The notes beneath the pieces were generated by a model, which did no database searches, was not told where the DNA came from, and saw only the letters and a list, made by a program, of their open reading frames with translations. From UBA4408 sp002389785 (lineage in GTDB: Bacteria; Bacteroidota; Bacteroidia; UBA4408), in contig DAORJK010000006.1 in assembly GCA_035438985.1 (NCBI GenBank), forward strand, positions 87,924 to 151,923: a stretch of DNA of 64,000 bases, given 5' to 3'. Position 1 is the stretch's first letter, and each line of letters opens with the position of its first letter. The translations under genes and the position numbers were made by a program. Positions 8,478 to 17,379 of this stretch are shown piece after piece.

Positions 8478-8856
8478 GCGTATACTTGGAACGAAAAAAC
8501 CAATAATATATCAGAGCAAGCATGCATCCAAAACTATTGGCTATAAAATCAAAAATATCGGCTGTACGCTCACTAAAAATCGCACCCTGCAAAATTTCTA
8601 ACAGACCACCGTAAGCAACACAAAAAGTACCTGCAAGCAAAAATGCATAGGATTTAATAAGGGTTGGAGCAACACCTTTAGTAAATGAATTTAGCAACAA
8701 TACTGTCAACACAAAAAATACCGAAGCATGCACCAGTTTATCAAACTGCAACAATTCTAAATACGAAAAATGCGGAATATCCTTTCCGGGAATTCCGCAC
8801 AATATCGCAATTACTAAAGCCCATATAAGAGCCGGGTAAGTACTTTTTAAAAACAT
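8458..8856 (-). CDS. VanZ-like small membrane protein
   Basis: A 132-residue integral membrane protein with about four hydrophobic helices. It has the VanZ-family pattern of F-D-K-L-V-H-A between helices 1 and 2 and an E-I-L-Q segment followed by R-T-A-D-I-F-D-F-I-A-N-S-F-G before the last helix. VanZ-family proteins are membrane proteins linked in some bacteria to glycopeptide resistance, but in Bacteroidota a copy commonly sits beside gcvH and sprA with no known role. It starts 23 bp after gcvH and overlaps recX by 20 bp. Function is not assigned. Confidence 0.87.
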   Translation of the reverse strand: MFLKSTYPALIWALVIAILCGIPGKDIPHFSYLELLQFDKLVHASVFFVLTVLLLNSFTKGVAPTLIKSYAFLLAGTFCVAYGGLLEILQGAIFSERTADIFDFIANSFGCMLALIYYWFFRSKYTHESKAN

Positions 8857-8879
8857 GAGTGCCTTAAAAAGGCAGTTAA

Positions 8880-9260
8880 TTAATGACCGATTAATTCTCG
8901 GTAAGCACCTGCGCTAAGCAATTCGCTCACCTCGGCAGCATTGGTTAATTCAATTTTTATCATCCAACCCGCACCGTAAGGATCGCTGTTTACTTTATCG
9001 GGAGCTGCTTCCAAGTCTTTATTTACTTCAAGTACTTTTCCCGAAACCGGCATAAACAAATCAGAAACAGTTTTTACTGCTTCCACAGTTCCAAAAATTT
9101 CTTCCTTATTTAATGTCTCTCCTTCGGTTTCAATTTCAACATATACAATGTCGCCCAACTCGCCTTGAGCAAACTCTGTAATTCCTACTGTTGCGATGTT
9201 TCCATCGATTTTTATCCATTCGTGATCTTTCGTGTACTTTAAGTTTTCGGGAAAATTCAT
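8880..9260 (-). CDS. gcvH: Glycine cleavage system H protein
   Basis: A 126-residue lipoyl carrier protein. The motif G-T-V-E-A-V-K-T-V-S-D-L-F places the lipoylated lysine at K63, where it should be. H protein shuttles the aminomethyl group between the P and T proteins of the glycine cleavage complex in the cytoplasm. The other subunits are not in this window. The gene lies 51 bp downstream of sprA, an order widely conserved in Bacteroidota, so its neighbourhood reflects lineage synteny rather than a secretion role. Confidence 0.97.
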   Translation of the reverse strand: MNFPENLKYTKDHEWIKIDGNIATVGITEFAQGELGDIVYVEIETEGETLNKEEIFGTVEAVKTVSDLFMPVSGKVLEVNKDLEAAPDKVNSDPYGAGWMIKIELTNAAEVSELLSAGAYRELIGH

Positions 9261-9311
9261 TGCTTCTTTTTTTTGTGTAAATATACTAGTTCGTATTTAT
9301 TTTGAAATGCC

Positions 9312-12300
9312 TTAATTAGAAATTGTTAAACGCAAACTTATACCAATTTGACGATTGCTGGTTGGAAATGAGGTTGACACAACCGGACTGTTCTTGGTAT
9401 AATCGTAAAAGAAACGAATGTTGAGTTTTTCGTTAATTACATAATCGGCGCTGTTTTTTATTGAGAAAATATTTTGTCCACTGGTAAGTATACTGGCTCC
9501 CGTATCAACATAACGTAAAGCTGTTTGATTTTTTCGGTACGAGAAATCACTGCGCAATGCCAAGTCGCTTTTAAACTTCATGTTAAATTGCTTTAAGTTA
9601 ATGGCCACATTTTTAAACCTGTATCCCAATCCAACTACATATTCATTTCCATTTACTTCGGTTATTTGCTTGGTGCTGATACTCAACGTTACCATGCGGT
9701 CTTTTTTAATTTCAAACTTAGTAAGCAAGCTGCTGTTCCAGGTCATGTCGACACTAATTAATGGACTAAATTGCTCACTTAACGTAATTGAATTAATTTC
9801 TTTTTGTGAACGAAAATCATTGTCAATGTTACGTACTTGTGTATGACCAAATCCATCATCGTCGGTAAACAGCGGATTGGTAGTATAGGATCCTATATTT
9901 AAAGTTGATCGGTAAGTATGCCCCAATGAAAAAGTTTTGAAGTATTTTTTAATCGCTTCCAGTTTCGAAAGTCCATCATAGTTTACACGCCAGTTAGGGC
10001 GAGGTATTGATTTAAAAATATTTTTGGTACTTTTTACTTTTACATTGGTATAGGTAGAAACAAAGGCAGGGATTAATACATCTTGCGAATAGGCACTATA
10101 TCCATCTTTATATCCCGCACTATCTACTGTGCCATTACTAAACGAACCATCAGCAGCAAGCGTAGAAAACTCTAGTCTCCTAGCCAAAAAATTATTAAAT
10201 ACACTTGAGCTATGGTCTTTTGCATCCTTCTTGAAAGCTGTTTTAATACTCAAAGTGGAAATGCTGAAGGTTCCTGTTTCGAGTGGACTTTGGGCATAAT
10301 ACTCAGACGTAACATCGTTGTAACGATAAATAGAATTATTTGCCCTAGTTATATTTCGTGTACCATTCAACACAATTCTAAAATCCTTTAATGGCTCCAC
10401 ATTGGCAGTAAAATTAATTACCTCGGTATGTGTTTGACTATAAGTAGCATTTAAATATTTACTCTTACTCAACCATCCGCGCTTTCCTGCCTTCACTGCA
10501 AAATTCGGATCTTGTAAACCACTAATAAATTCCCAACCCGGAGCCTCATAAGCACCAAACTCACTTTGACCACTCAAACCAATAAGTGTTGTTTTGGGCC
10601 TATAACCGGGCATTGCCGTACCATTGGTTTGTGAATAGGTTCCCGAAACCTTTTTAATCATCATCAAAAATTTAGCTGCTGCTTTTACAATGTCAAATTG
10701 CTGCGCATCTTTTTTCTTTGATGAATCCGCATCTGCCTTAGAGCTACCCGAACCACCTTCCTGTTGTTTTCCTCCATCCTTTGTGGCTGCTTCTCCGCCC
10801 TTAGGATCATCCTTAGGTGAGTCGCCTGCCTTAGCGCCCTTTTCTCCACCCGCTTTATCAGCTTGTTTGCCTTTATTCGCAGGAGCCTTTTTCTTTGGTG
10901 GCGGACTGTTTACTTTTTTCAGATAAGGAACTTTATTGTAAAGAGTAATCATGTTGGCATCGGCATTAATCTGAATTTGATTTGAATTCGTGATGGTATT
11001 TCCAATATCGATGGTATCTATCACAATAGGTGAAATTGCCCAATCATAATTTCCGGTGTAGGAAGCATTTACAGTAGTCCAGTTAAATGCCGGAATTTTA
11101 TTGATTGGAACTTGCCAGGCTATTTTACCACTGTGGTTGTAGTTGGTAGTAGTTCCAAAATTTTTCAACTGACTCATAATCGAATCGCGTTTGTTGGTGT
11201 AGGCAATGGTATCTTTTCCGTATTCATTGCCAAATTCCTTGTATGCTTGACCGGGTGCTTCATCAATACGAGCCATGTTATTGGCTGTAAAATCGAAAGA
11301 AATAGATTTACTTAAATCCCATTTCAATGAATACACCCGATTAAAGCCAAATCGCTTATAATAAGTCATTGGCAATTCAGCGTAATTTTCATTTACTTTT
11401 CGGGTCTTCTGTTCGCTGTAATCACGTTTTAAATCGGTACTAAACGAAAAATTTGAAGGCAATAAATTGAAATTAAAATCCTTAATGATTTTAAAATAAT
11501 CTGATTTCAAAAAATTCAATTTACTAAAAGGCTTAAAGTTTTTAGGCTGATTGGCATATACGTAGCTTAATCCTCCCGCAGTGCTTCGGCTAAAATCACG
11601 TTCCAAAACTATGTTGCGCTTGTATTGGTCGTTGTAGGAATACCGCAACGAAATATTTTCAATATCGTAAGGCATCGGTTTTCTGGTTTTACCGTTCTTA
11701 CCACCACCTCCTCCTTTTCGCTCCTTTTTAATGTTCGAAAAGTTCAAACTACGTCGTGTTGTATAATCTTGTCTTTCGGTTTTGGCTTTTTCACGGGCAG
11801 CTCCTTTTTCAAAAGTTTCAATTGATTCGGTGTACTTAATATCCGGATCAAGAGGATCGTATTGTGGATTGATGAAGGCTTCAGAATAGCCCACATACAT
11901 CGGAATGCTTAAGCCCACTTTTTCAGGGATAAACTTATCGAGTTTTATTTCTGCTGAAGCATCGTACTGAAATGTATTTTGTCGGCTACGTTCATTCAAC
12001 TTTTGTTCAATGTTTCCAAATCCTTCGGTCATGCGACTTGCAGCAATCGACACATTCGCAAAATCGGCAAGTTTGGCGCTAACATGCGCATTTGCAGCCC
12101 ATCCACCGTTTTCAATAAAATCCGTAAGGCGCAATTCGTTTACCCAAATTTCTGCACATTTTGCTAATCCATCATCACCATCGGCCGTATTGGAATGCTT
12201 AGGATTTCGAATTCCAAACATAATTACTTTCACGGCACTTAGGTTAGGATTTCCTTTAATGGAAACTTTTCGGTTGCCGTCGAAAAACGTATAAGGTTTG

Positions 12301-15300
12301 GTAAGAGCAATTCCTTCTTCGTTTGAATTCAATAAAGTATTTCGTTCTTTTTTAGCCTTTTGCAATACCGAAAATTTAATTTCAACATCGTTGGCTCCTG
12401 TTAAATCGTCGTTGGTTTGCCAAATACTATACTCGTCATTATCGCCCCATTGAGTAGGTGTTAAAGGCACATCGTATTCATAATAATTGTCAATAAAATC
12501 GGTACCCAAACGAATAAAAAAGTGCAAATCACCAAAATTCAAAATTTCATTTTCACCTCCCTTTTCAGCATGCAAAAACAATTTCAGTTTTTCGTATTGG
12601 CGCATATCAAAATCAACATTTTTATAGGCAGCCTTCGAATTCCCATCTTCCAAATTACACACATCTAACACCAACGATTGCTCGTTTAGCTGACGATTAT
12701 TGGTAGTGGTAATATCACGTTCGCGAACAATGCTTGGCGGGATTTTATAATTAATGGGAATACGATTAGAATTTTCTTCAACATTCACAGCTGAAATATT
12801 GAATAAGGCATTTCCATTATCAACCGGCTCGTATTCACCTGAAAGTTTACCTAAATCGTATTTACGCCAGTCGCCTCGTAAAAATTCCAAACGTGCAAAA
12901 CGACAAATAATGGGTTTATCAAAGCCCTTTAAAAACATTCTCACACTTCGAATATTTCGCACATCCGGCTCTCCAACAATTAATTCGGGCGAACGTACCG
13001 GAACTTTAAACTGATACCATTTAACATCGCGCGATTGCCCATTTTTTGTTTGCACGGTAGCATTTACAACATCGGTGATGTAATTTTGTCCAACAACCAT
13101 ACTCGATGGAGTAAGCGAAACTCTATATTGGAAATAATTTTCAAATTGAATGAGGTTATTGTCGCGGTTAACATCTTCAATGTTAGGTAAACTGGTGGAT
13201 GAAGTTGGCCCACCATCTAAGGTATTCAAGGTGGAATTCCCTTCTAGTCCATTGTAATTTTTATAACGATCTAAAATTGGTGTATTGGAATTATCGAAGT
13301 TGGTTCCACGGAAATACGTATAATCATCGGCAGATGGATCAGTTAATGCTTTAGCATAAGCTGTAGAACCGGCACCCAGCGGGCTATTTGCTATTTTAGT
13401 AAGATACGAACTAAAAAAGCCTACTTCATCTGCATCGCCCAAACCATCTAATCCAACATCCTGATACACACGCGAAGCAGGATTATTATCAAATGCATTT
13501 ACCACCGAAGGATTGCTGGGTGAAGGCACCAATGCGAGGTTCGTAAAATTGTGCAATTGAGGGTCAACAATCCCGTTGGTGGGCAAACCATTTTCAAAAC
13601 TCTTCTGGCCATCGTGCAACACATCTTCAGATATATCTCCTAAATTGAAATACAAATCACCGGTTGAATTTGGATTTGGGTTATCTTCATTAAACGGATC
13701 CATCATCCAAAACTGAATAAACTCAATGTTAGAAGCTTCAAAATCGTTGGTTTCAATTTTACGCATAATACCACCCCAACGGCTTTCTGGAGACTTCAAA
13801 GTTCCATCGGCATTTATTCCTTTTGAAAAACTGCCGGGCAATACGTCAAAATTGTAAGGTCCACGTTCGTTTGGATAAAATGCCAAATCGAGTACCGGCA
13901 AATTGGTAATGGTGTTGTTGATAGGTTGCTTATTCGGGAAAATTTCGGTTTCAATAATTTCGCGTACAAAGTGGTTAGAACGCTGGTTATTGTCGTTTTT
14001 AATGTGGTCGGGAGTAAACTGACTATCTCGATAAAACAAAGGGTCGATCACGTAAAAAGCAATCTTTGCACGATTCACTCCATTATTTACATCGTTTATT
14101 AACTCACCTTCTTTAAACTTAGAAGGTTGACCTTGAGGTGTACTGGCAATGCTCCAGGTGGTAACTGATCGAAAATCAAGTCCCGACTGGCTACCTTCAA
14201 AATCATCTACGTACGAAGTTCCTGATTTACCAATTGCTTTTGAATGGCCCGGTATTAATTGTGCATATTCACCGGCAATGGAAATGGTTGATTTTTCCTT
14301 TGTATTAATTAATGGTATATGGTCAACAATACGCGTTAACAAAGGAACTTCGGTTCGGTAAGAACCATCAAAACCAAATATGGTATTTGAAATTGGCTCG
14401 TCGCCAACGTTTATTTTTTGGGTGATTGGACGTTCCTTTAAATGCAACAATGTACCGCCAATAACAAAATCCTTGTTGACCTTATATTCGAGGTGGGTAC
14501 CAAACAATGATTTGGTTTGTATGCTAAATAACTGGTTGGTTTCGAAGGAGGCTTTAATTGGGGTTTGTGAAACAAGCAAAGCATCATTGATTATCTTTAC
14601 TTTACCGCTCACATAATCAACGGTATAATCTACATTTTCGGTAAGCGGTACACCATTGGCTGTAACGGTTACAGAGTTTTGTGGAATGTTTACTGAGTTA
14701 AGCGAAATTTCGGAACTGGACGAAGATTTATAAGAGCCTTTTAACTTAAAACGGTTCTTAGTAGGAACTTGTTGCGCCTGTGTTTTGGTGCTGTCGTACA
14801 ATTCCTGAAAAACATATTTATCGGCAATTCCCGACTGGTCAAATGGGAACTGTTTTCTGAGGTGACTACCAAAAGGTTCCAGCACAGGAAAATAAATTCT
14901 GCCGTTTTTTACGCTAATGGTAACATCGGGCACAAAGTCGAATACTCCATCGGCATTGGGATAACCTTGAATGTTGATTTTATCCAATCCTACTACTTGC
15001 AACAATATCCGGCCATTGATGGCTCCTTCGGGTATGTAATTTAAATCAACTCCTTTTTCAAGATTTGAATGGGTAACGTTTAATTTAAAGTCATTGGCAG
15101 TAATACCATAACCACCAATGTTGTAAACGTTTTTCATCATCAAGTCCCAAATAGGAAGCTTCACTCGCACGTTTGAGGCCTTCAACATCTTTAAAAACAA
15201 AGTAGACGGACGTGAAACTTCGTTCGAAAATTCACCAACGGTATACGTTTTAGTTCCAATGGTATATTGATAGGCAACTGCAAGCACCTCACCATTTACC

Positions 15301-16763
15301 AAGGGTTGGTTCAAGGATATATAACCGAGTTTAGGATTTAAGGTGAAGTCGTTTATAGATAATTTACGGGCATTGTTTATTTTTTCGTAATCCTGCACTG
15401 CGGCATATTTGGTGACTGAATTATTGTAAGGAGCCAAGGCATTTAATGCGGTTGAAATAGAACGCAATTGCGCCAATGCCGGTGAATTAATCTTATCATA
15501 TAAATTATTGGAACCTTTGTTATCGGGATAATCGCCTGAACTTAAGGTAGCATCGGGAGCTTGAATAAAGCTCTGGGCATACCAGCTCTTATTGGGATTT
15601 AACAAAGGATCGGTAGTCCGGTTTGATTCACCTAAATCGGCAAAAGCAACAATGTCGCGTGCTTGATCAAAATTTCCGGTGGTATTTGTAACCCAAACCT
15701 CAATTTGGGTGATGTTAATTTCAGAATTAATTAAAGGCAAAGTACTTAAGGCATTGTCGTATTTATCACGGAAGTATTGCGATAGGAAAAAGTGCTTGTT
15801 GGCTTCGTAATTATCGCCGGCAATTTCGAAAGGAATGGTTTGTGCTCCTCCTTTACTTTCGACCTCCTTCTTTTGTCCCTTTTGCTGAGTAAAAATGGTA
15901 GTGGCAGTAAGTTTACCGAACTGCAATTGCGCCTTTATACCGAACAAGCTTTGACTTCCGGTGATTAAAGTACCGGTAAGAGGCAGGCTCACATTTCCGG
16001 CTTCTATTTTTTTAATGATTTCATCTTCGTATCCGGTATATTCAAGCTTTACTTGATTTTCAAAATCGAAGGTTGCTTCAGTGTTGTAGTTGGTGGTGAT
16101 TTTCATTTTATCTCCAATCTTACCAACCAAATTGAGCTGAATTTTTTGATCAAAATCAAAGAAGGAATTTTTTTGATTATCGACAGAAATGTTAGGATTC
16201 TTGTTTTTATTGGTATTCCAACCAAAAATTAATTCGGCCGAACCTTGCGGTCGAATATCCACCGCATCGCCTCCAAAAATTCGGTTAAATATTTCGCCTT
16301 TCGCTTTAAAATGTAATTTAGGTGTGGGCTTGTTTGCTTCTTCAACTTTGCTTTTGCTATCGGCGTTACTGCGTGCTTTCCAATTTTTACGCAAGGTATT
16401 ACTCAGGTCATAATCCATGTACTCTTCAAGTGTCATGGTAGATGGGTAGCGGTAATTTTGATTCCCCATTTTTTGTAAAAACTCGTATTCGTTGGTGCGT
16501 GGATTAAATTTTACTGAATCACTAACGTTGGATGGATTATTTAAATGCAAGCCACCAATTCCATCCTTTTCGGTTGGATCAAAACTTTGATCGGTAAAGG
16601 GATAAGGCAAAGGATCAACACTATCGGGCACAACAATACCGGTATCGGCTGCTGCAGTCAGTCGAGGTCGCACAGGACTTACAAGTGCTTTTGTACCCCA
16701 TGCTGCCAGTAATAATCCACAACCAATTACAAGGGAAGAAAATGTTGGTAGTTTAGTAGTCAA
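9312..16763 (-). CDS. sprA: SprA, outer-membrane translocon of the type IX secretion system
   Basis: A 2483-residue protein matching SprA/Sov, the very large beta-barrel through which T9SS cargo crosses the outer membrane. Length fits the family (about 2400 residues). An N-terminal signal-type hydrophobic segment (residues 8-27) is followed by long alternating beta-strand sequence with many aromatic strand ends and a final strand ending in F. Typical SprA segments include S-Y-V-D-D-F-E-G-S-Q (around 865) and W-V-N-E-L-R-L-T-D (around 1540). Two low-complexity loops stand out: a glycine/lysine stretch near 1690 and a K/G/D/A/P-rich insert at about 1949-2021. The gene follows ruvA by 25 bp and precedes gcvH. 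Its presence explains the four T9SS cargo proteins in this window. Confidence 0.97.
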   Translation of the reverse strand: MTTKLPTFSSLVIGCGLLLAAWGTKALVSPVRPRLTAAADTGIVVPDSVDPLPYPFTDQSFDPTEKDGIGGLHLNNPSNVSDSVKFNPRTNEYEFLQKMGNQNYRYPSTMTLEEYMDYDLSNTLRKNWKARSNADSKSKVEEANKPTPKLHFKAKGEIFNRIFGGDAVDIRPQGSAELIFGWNTNKNKNPNISVDNQKNSFFDFDQKIQLNLVGKIGDKMKITTNYNTEATFDFENQVKLEYTGYEDEIIKKIEAGNVSLPLTGTLITGSQSLFGIKAQLQFGKLTATTIFTQQKGQKKEVESKGGAQTIPFEIAGDNYEANKHFFLSQYFRDKYDNALSTLPLINSEINITQIEVWVTNTTGNFDQARDIVAFADLGESNRTTDPLLNPNKSWYAQSFIQAPDATLSSGDYPDNKGSNNLYDKINSPALAQLRSISTALNALAPYNNSVTKYAAVQDYEKINNARKLSINDFTLNPKLGYISLNQPLVNGEVLAVAYQYTIGTKTYTVGEFSNEVSRPSTLFLKMLKASNVRVKLPIWDLMMKNVYNIGGYGITANDFKLNVTHSNLEKGVDLNYIPEGAINGRILLQVVGLDKINIQGYPNADGVFDFVPDVTISVKNGRIYFPVLEPFGSHLRKQFPFDQSGIADKYVFQELYDSTKTQAQQVPTKNRFKLKGSYKSSSSSEISLNSVNIPQNSVTVTANGVPLTENVDYTVDYVSGKVKIINDALLVSQTPIKASFETNQLFSIQTKSLFGTHLEYKVNKDFVIGGTLLHLKERPITQKINVGDEPISNTIFGFDGSYRTEVPLLTRIVDHIPLINTKEKSTISIAGEYAQLIPGHSKAIGKSGTSYVDDFEGSQSGLDFRSVTTWSIASTPQGQPSKFKEGELINDVNNGVNRAKIAFYVIDPLFYRDSQFTPDHIKNDNNQRSNHFVREIIETEIFPNKQPINNTITNLPVLDLAFYPNERGPYNFDVLPGSFSKGINADGTLKSPESRWGGIMRKIETNDFEASNIEFIQFWMMDPFNEDNPNPNSTGDLYFNLGDISEDVLHDGQKSFENGLPTNGIVDPQLHNFTNLALVPSPSNPSVVNAFDNNPASRVYQDVGLDGLGDADEVGFFSSYLTKIANSPLGAGSTAYAKALTDPSADDYTYFRGTNFDNSNTPILDRYKNYNGLEGNSTLNTLDGGPTSSTSLPNIEDVNRDNNLIQFENYFQYRVSLTPSSMVVGQNYITDVVNATVQTKNGQSRDVKWYQFKVPVRSPELIVGEPDVRNIRSVRMFLKGFDKPIICRFARLEFLRGDWRKYDLGKLSGEYEPVDNGNALFNISAVNVEENSNRIPINYKIPPSIVRERDITTTNNRQLNEQSLVLDVCNLEDGNSKAAYKNVDFDMRQYEKLKLFLHAEKGGENEILNFGDLHFFIRLGTDFIDNYYEYDVPLTPTQWGDNDEYSIWQTNDDLTGANDVEIKFSVLQKAKKERNTLLNSNEEGIALTKPYTFFDGNRKVSIKGNPNLSAVKVIMFGIRNPKHSNTADGDDGLAKCAEIWVNELRLTDFIENGGWAANAHVSAKLADFANVSIAASRMTEGFGNIEQKLNERSRQNTFQYDASAEIKLDKFIPEKVGLSIPMYVGYSEAFINPQYDPLDPDIKYTESIETFEKGAAREKAKTERQDYTTRRSLNFSNIKKERKGGGGGKNGKTRKPMPYDIENISLRYSYNDQYKRNIVLERDFSRSTAGGLSYVYANQPKNFKPFSKLNFLKSDYFKIIKDFNFNLLPSNFSFSTDLKRDYSEQKTRKVNENYAELPMTYYKRFGFNRVYSLKWDLSKSISFDFTANNMARIDEAPGQAYKEFGNEYGKDTIAYTNKRDSIMSQLKNFGTTTNYNHSGKIAWQVPINKIPAFNWTTVNASYTGNYDWAISPIVIDTIDIGNTITNSNQIQINADANMITLYNKVPYLKKVNSPPPKKKAPANKGKQADKAGGEKGAKAGDSPKDDPKGGEAATKDGGKQQEGGSGSSKADADSSKKKDAQQFDIVKAAAKFLMMIKKVSGTYSQTNGTAMPGYRPKTTLIGLSGQSEFGAYEAPGWEFISGLQDPNFAVKAGKRGWLSKSKYLNATYSQTHTEVINFTANVEPLKDFRIVLNGTRNITRANNSIYRYNDVTSEYYAQSPLETGTFSISTLSIKTAFKKDAKDHSSSVFNNFLARRLEFSTLAADGSFSNGTVDSAGYKDGYSAYSQDVLIPAFVSTYTNVKVKSTKNIFKSIPRPNWRVNYDGLSKLEAIKKYFKTFSLGHTYRSTLNIGSYTTNPLFTDDDGFGHTQVRNIDNDFRSQKEINSITLSEQFSPLISVDMTWNSSLLTKFEIKKDRMVTLSISTKQITEVNGNEYVVGLGYRFKNVAINLKQFNMKFKSDLALRSDFSYRKNQTALRYVDTGASILTSGQNIFSIKNSADYVINEKLNIRFFYDYTKNSPVVSTSFPTSNRQIGISLRLTISN

Positions 16764-16788
16764 AATTTTTTAAAAATGGAGGCGTAAA

Positions 16789-17379
16789 TTACAAAAACTT
16801 TAGTGCCTGTTTAATAGTATTTTCAACATTCATTTCTTGATTGGCAGAAGTCATCGCTTTATCAATGGCTTTCTCTGCAGCATGTCGAACAAAGCCCAAC
16901 ATAACCAACGCTGCTAACGCTTCATTCCGGATATTATTGTGAGGTGAAAAAGAAATAGATGCCGGTATTTCTTCTTTCAACACCTTGTCTTTTAAATCCA
17001 CAATAATGCGTTGTGCTGTTTTTTCGCCAATTCCTTTCACACTGCGCAGTCCGCTAACATTTGCCGAAACAATTACTTGCTGCAAATCAGAAGGGCCGAA
17101 AGAACTCAACAGCAATCGTGCAGCACCTGCACCAACTCCGGATACAGATAAAAGCAAACGAAACATACTTCTTTCCGATTCTTCAAAAAAACCATACATG
17201 GTTTGTGTTCCATCCATAGTATTCACGGTAATGTGGGTAAATAATTTACACCGTTCACTCGTTCCAATTTTAGAAAAGGTATTTAGAGAAATGTTTAAAA
17301 AATAGCCTACACCACCGCAATCAATTACTGCGTAGGTTGGGGTTTTCTCCACCAATTTTCCATCAATGTGCGTAATCAT
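16789..17379 (-). CDS. ruvA: Holliday junction branch migration protein RuvA
   Basis: A 196-residue protein when started at the ATG at 17379 (M-I-T-H-I-D-G-K-L); a start at 17406 would add nine residues absent from RuvA proteins. RuvA binds four-way junctions as a tetramer and loads the RuvB motor. Domain order is normal: OB fold at 1-65, two helix-hairpin-helix motifs (SVSGVGAGAARLLLSSF and SVKGIGEKTAQRIIVDL), and a C-terminal domain that contacts RuvB (about 150-196). The start overlaps the end of maeB by 17 bp, and sprA follows after 25 bp, so the three are probably co-transcribed. ruvB is not in the window. Confidence 0.96.
   Translation of the reverse strand: MITHIDGKLVEKTPTYAVIDCGGVGYFLNISLNTFSKIGTSERCKLFTHITVNTMDGTQTMYGFFEESERSMFRLLLSVSGVGAGAARLLLSSFGPSDLQQVIVSANVSGLRSVKGIGEKTAQRIIVDLKDKVLKEEIPASISFSPHNNIRNEALAALVMLGFVRHAAEKAIDKAMTSANQEMNVENTIKQALKFL

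Noticed and set aside
10690..10926. Plus-strand frame rich in Pro, Ala and Ser inside sprA
   Set aside because: It is the complement of the K/G/D-rich SprA insert; GC-richer low-complexity DNA gives open frames on both strands.
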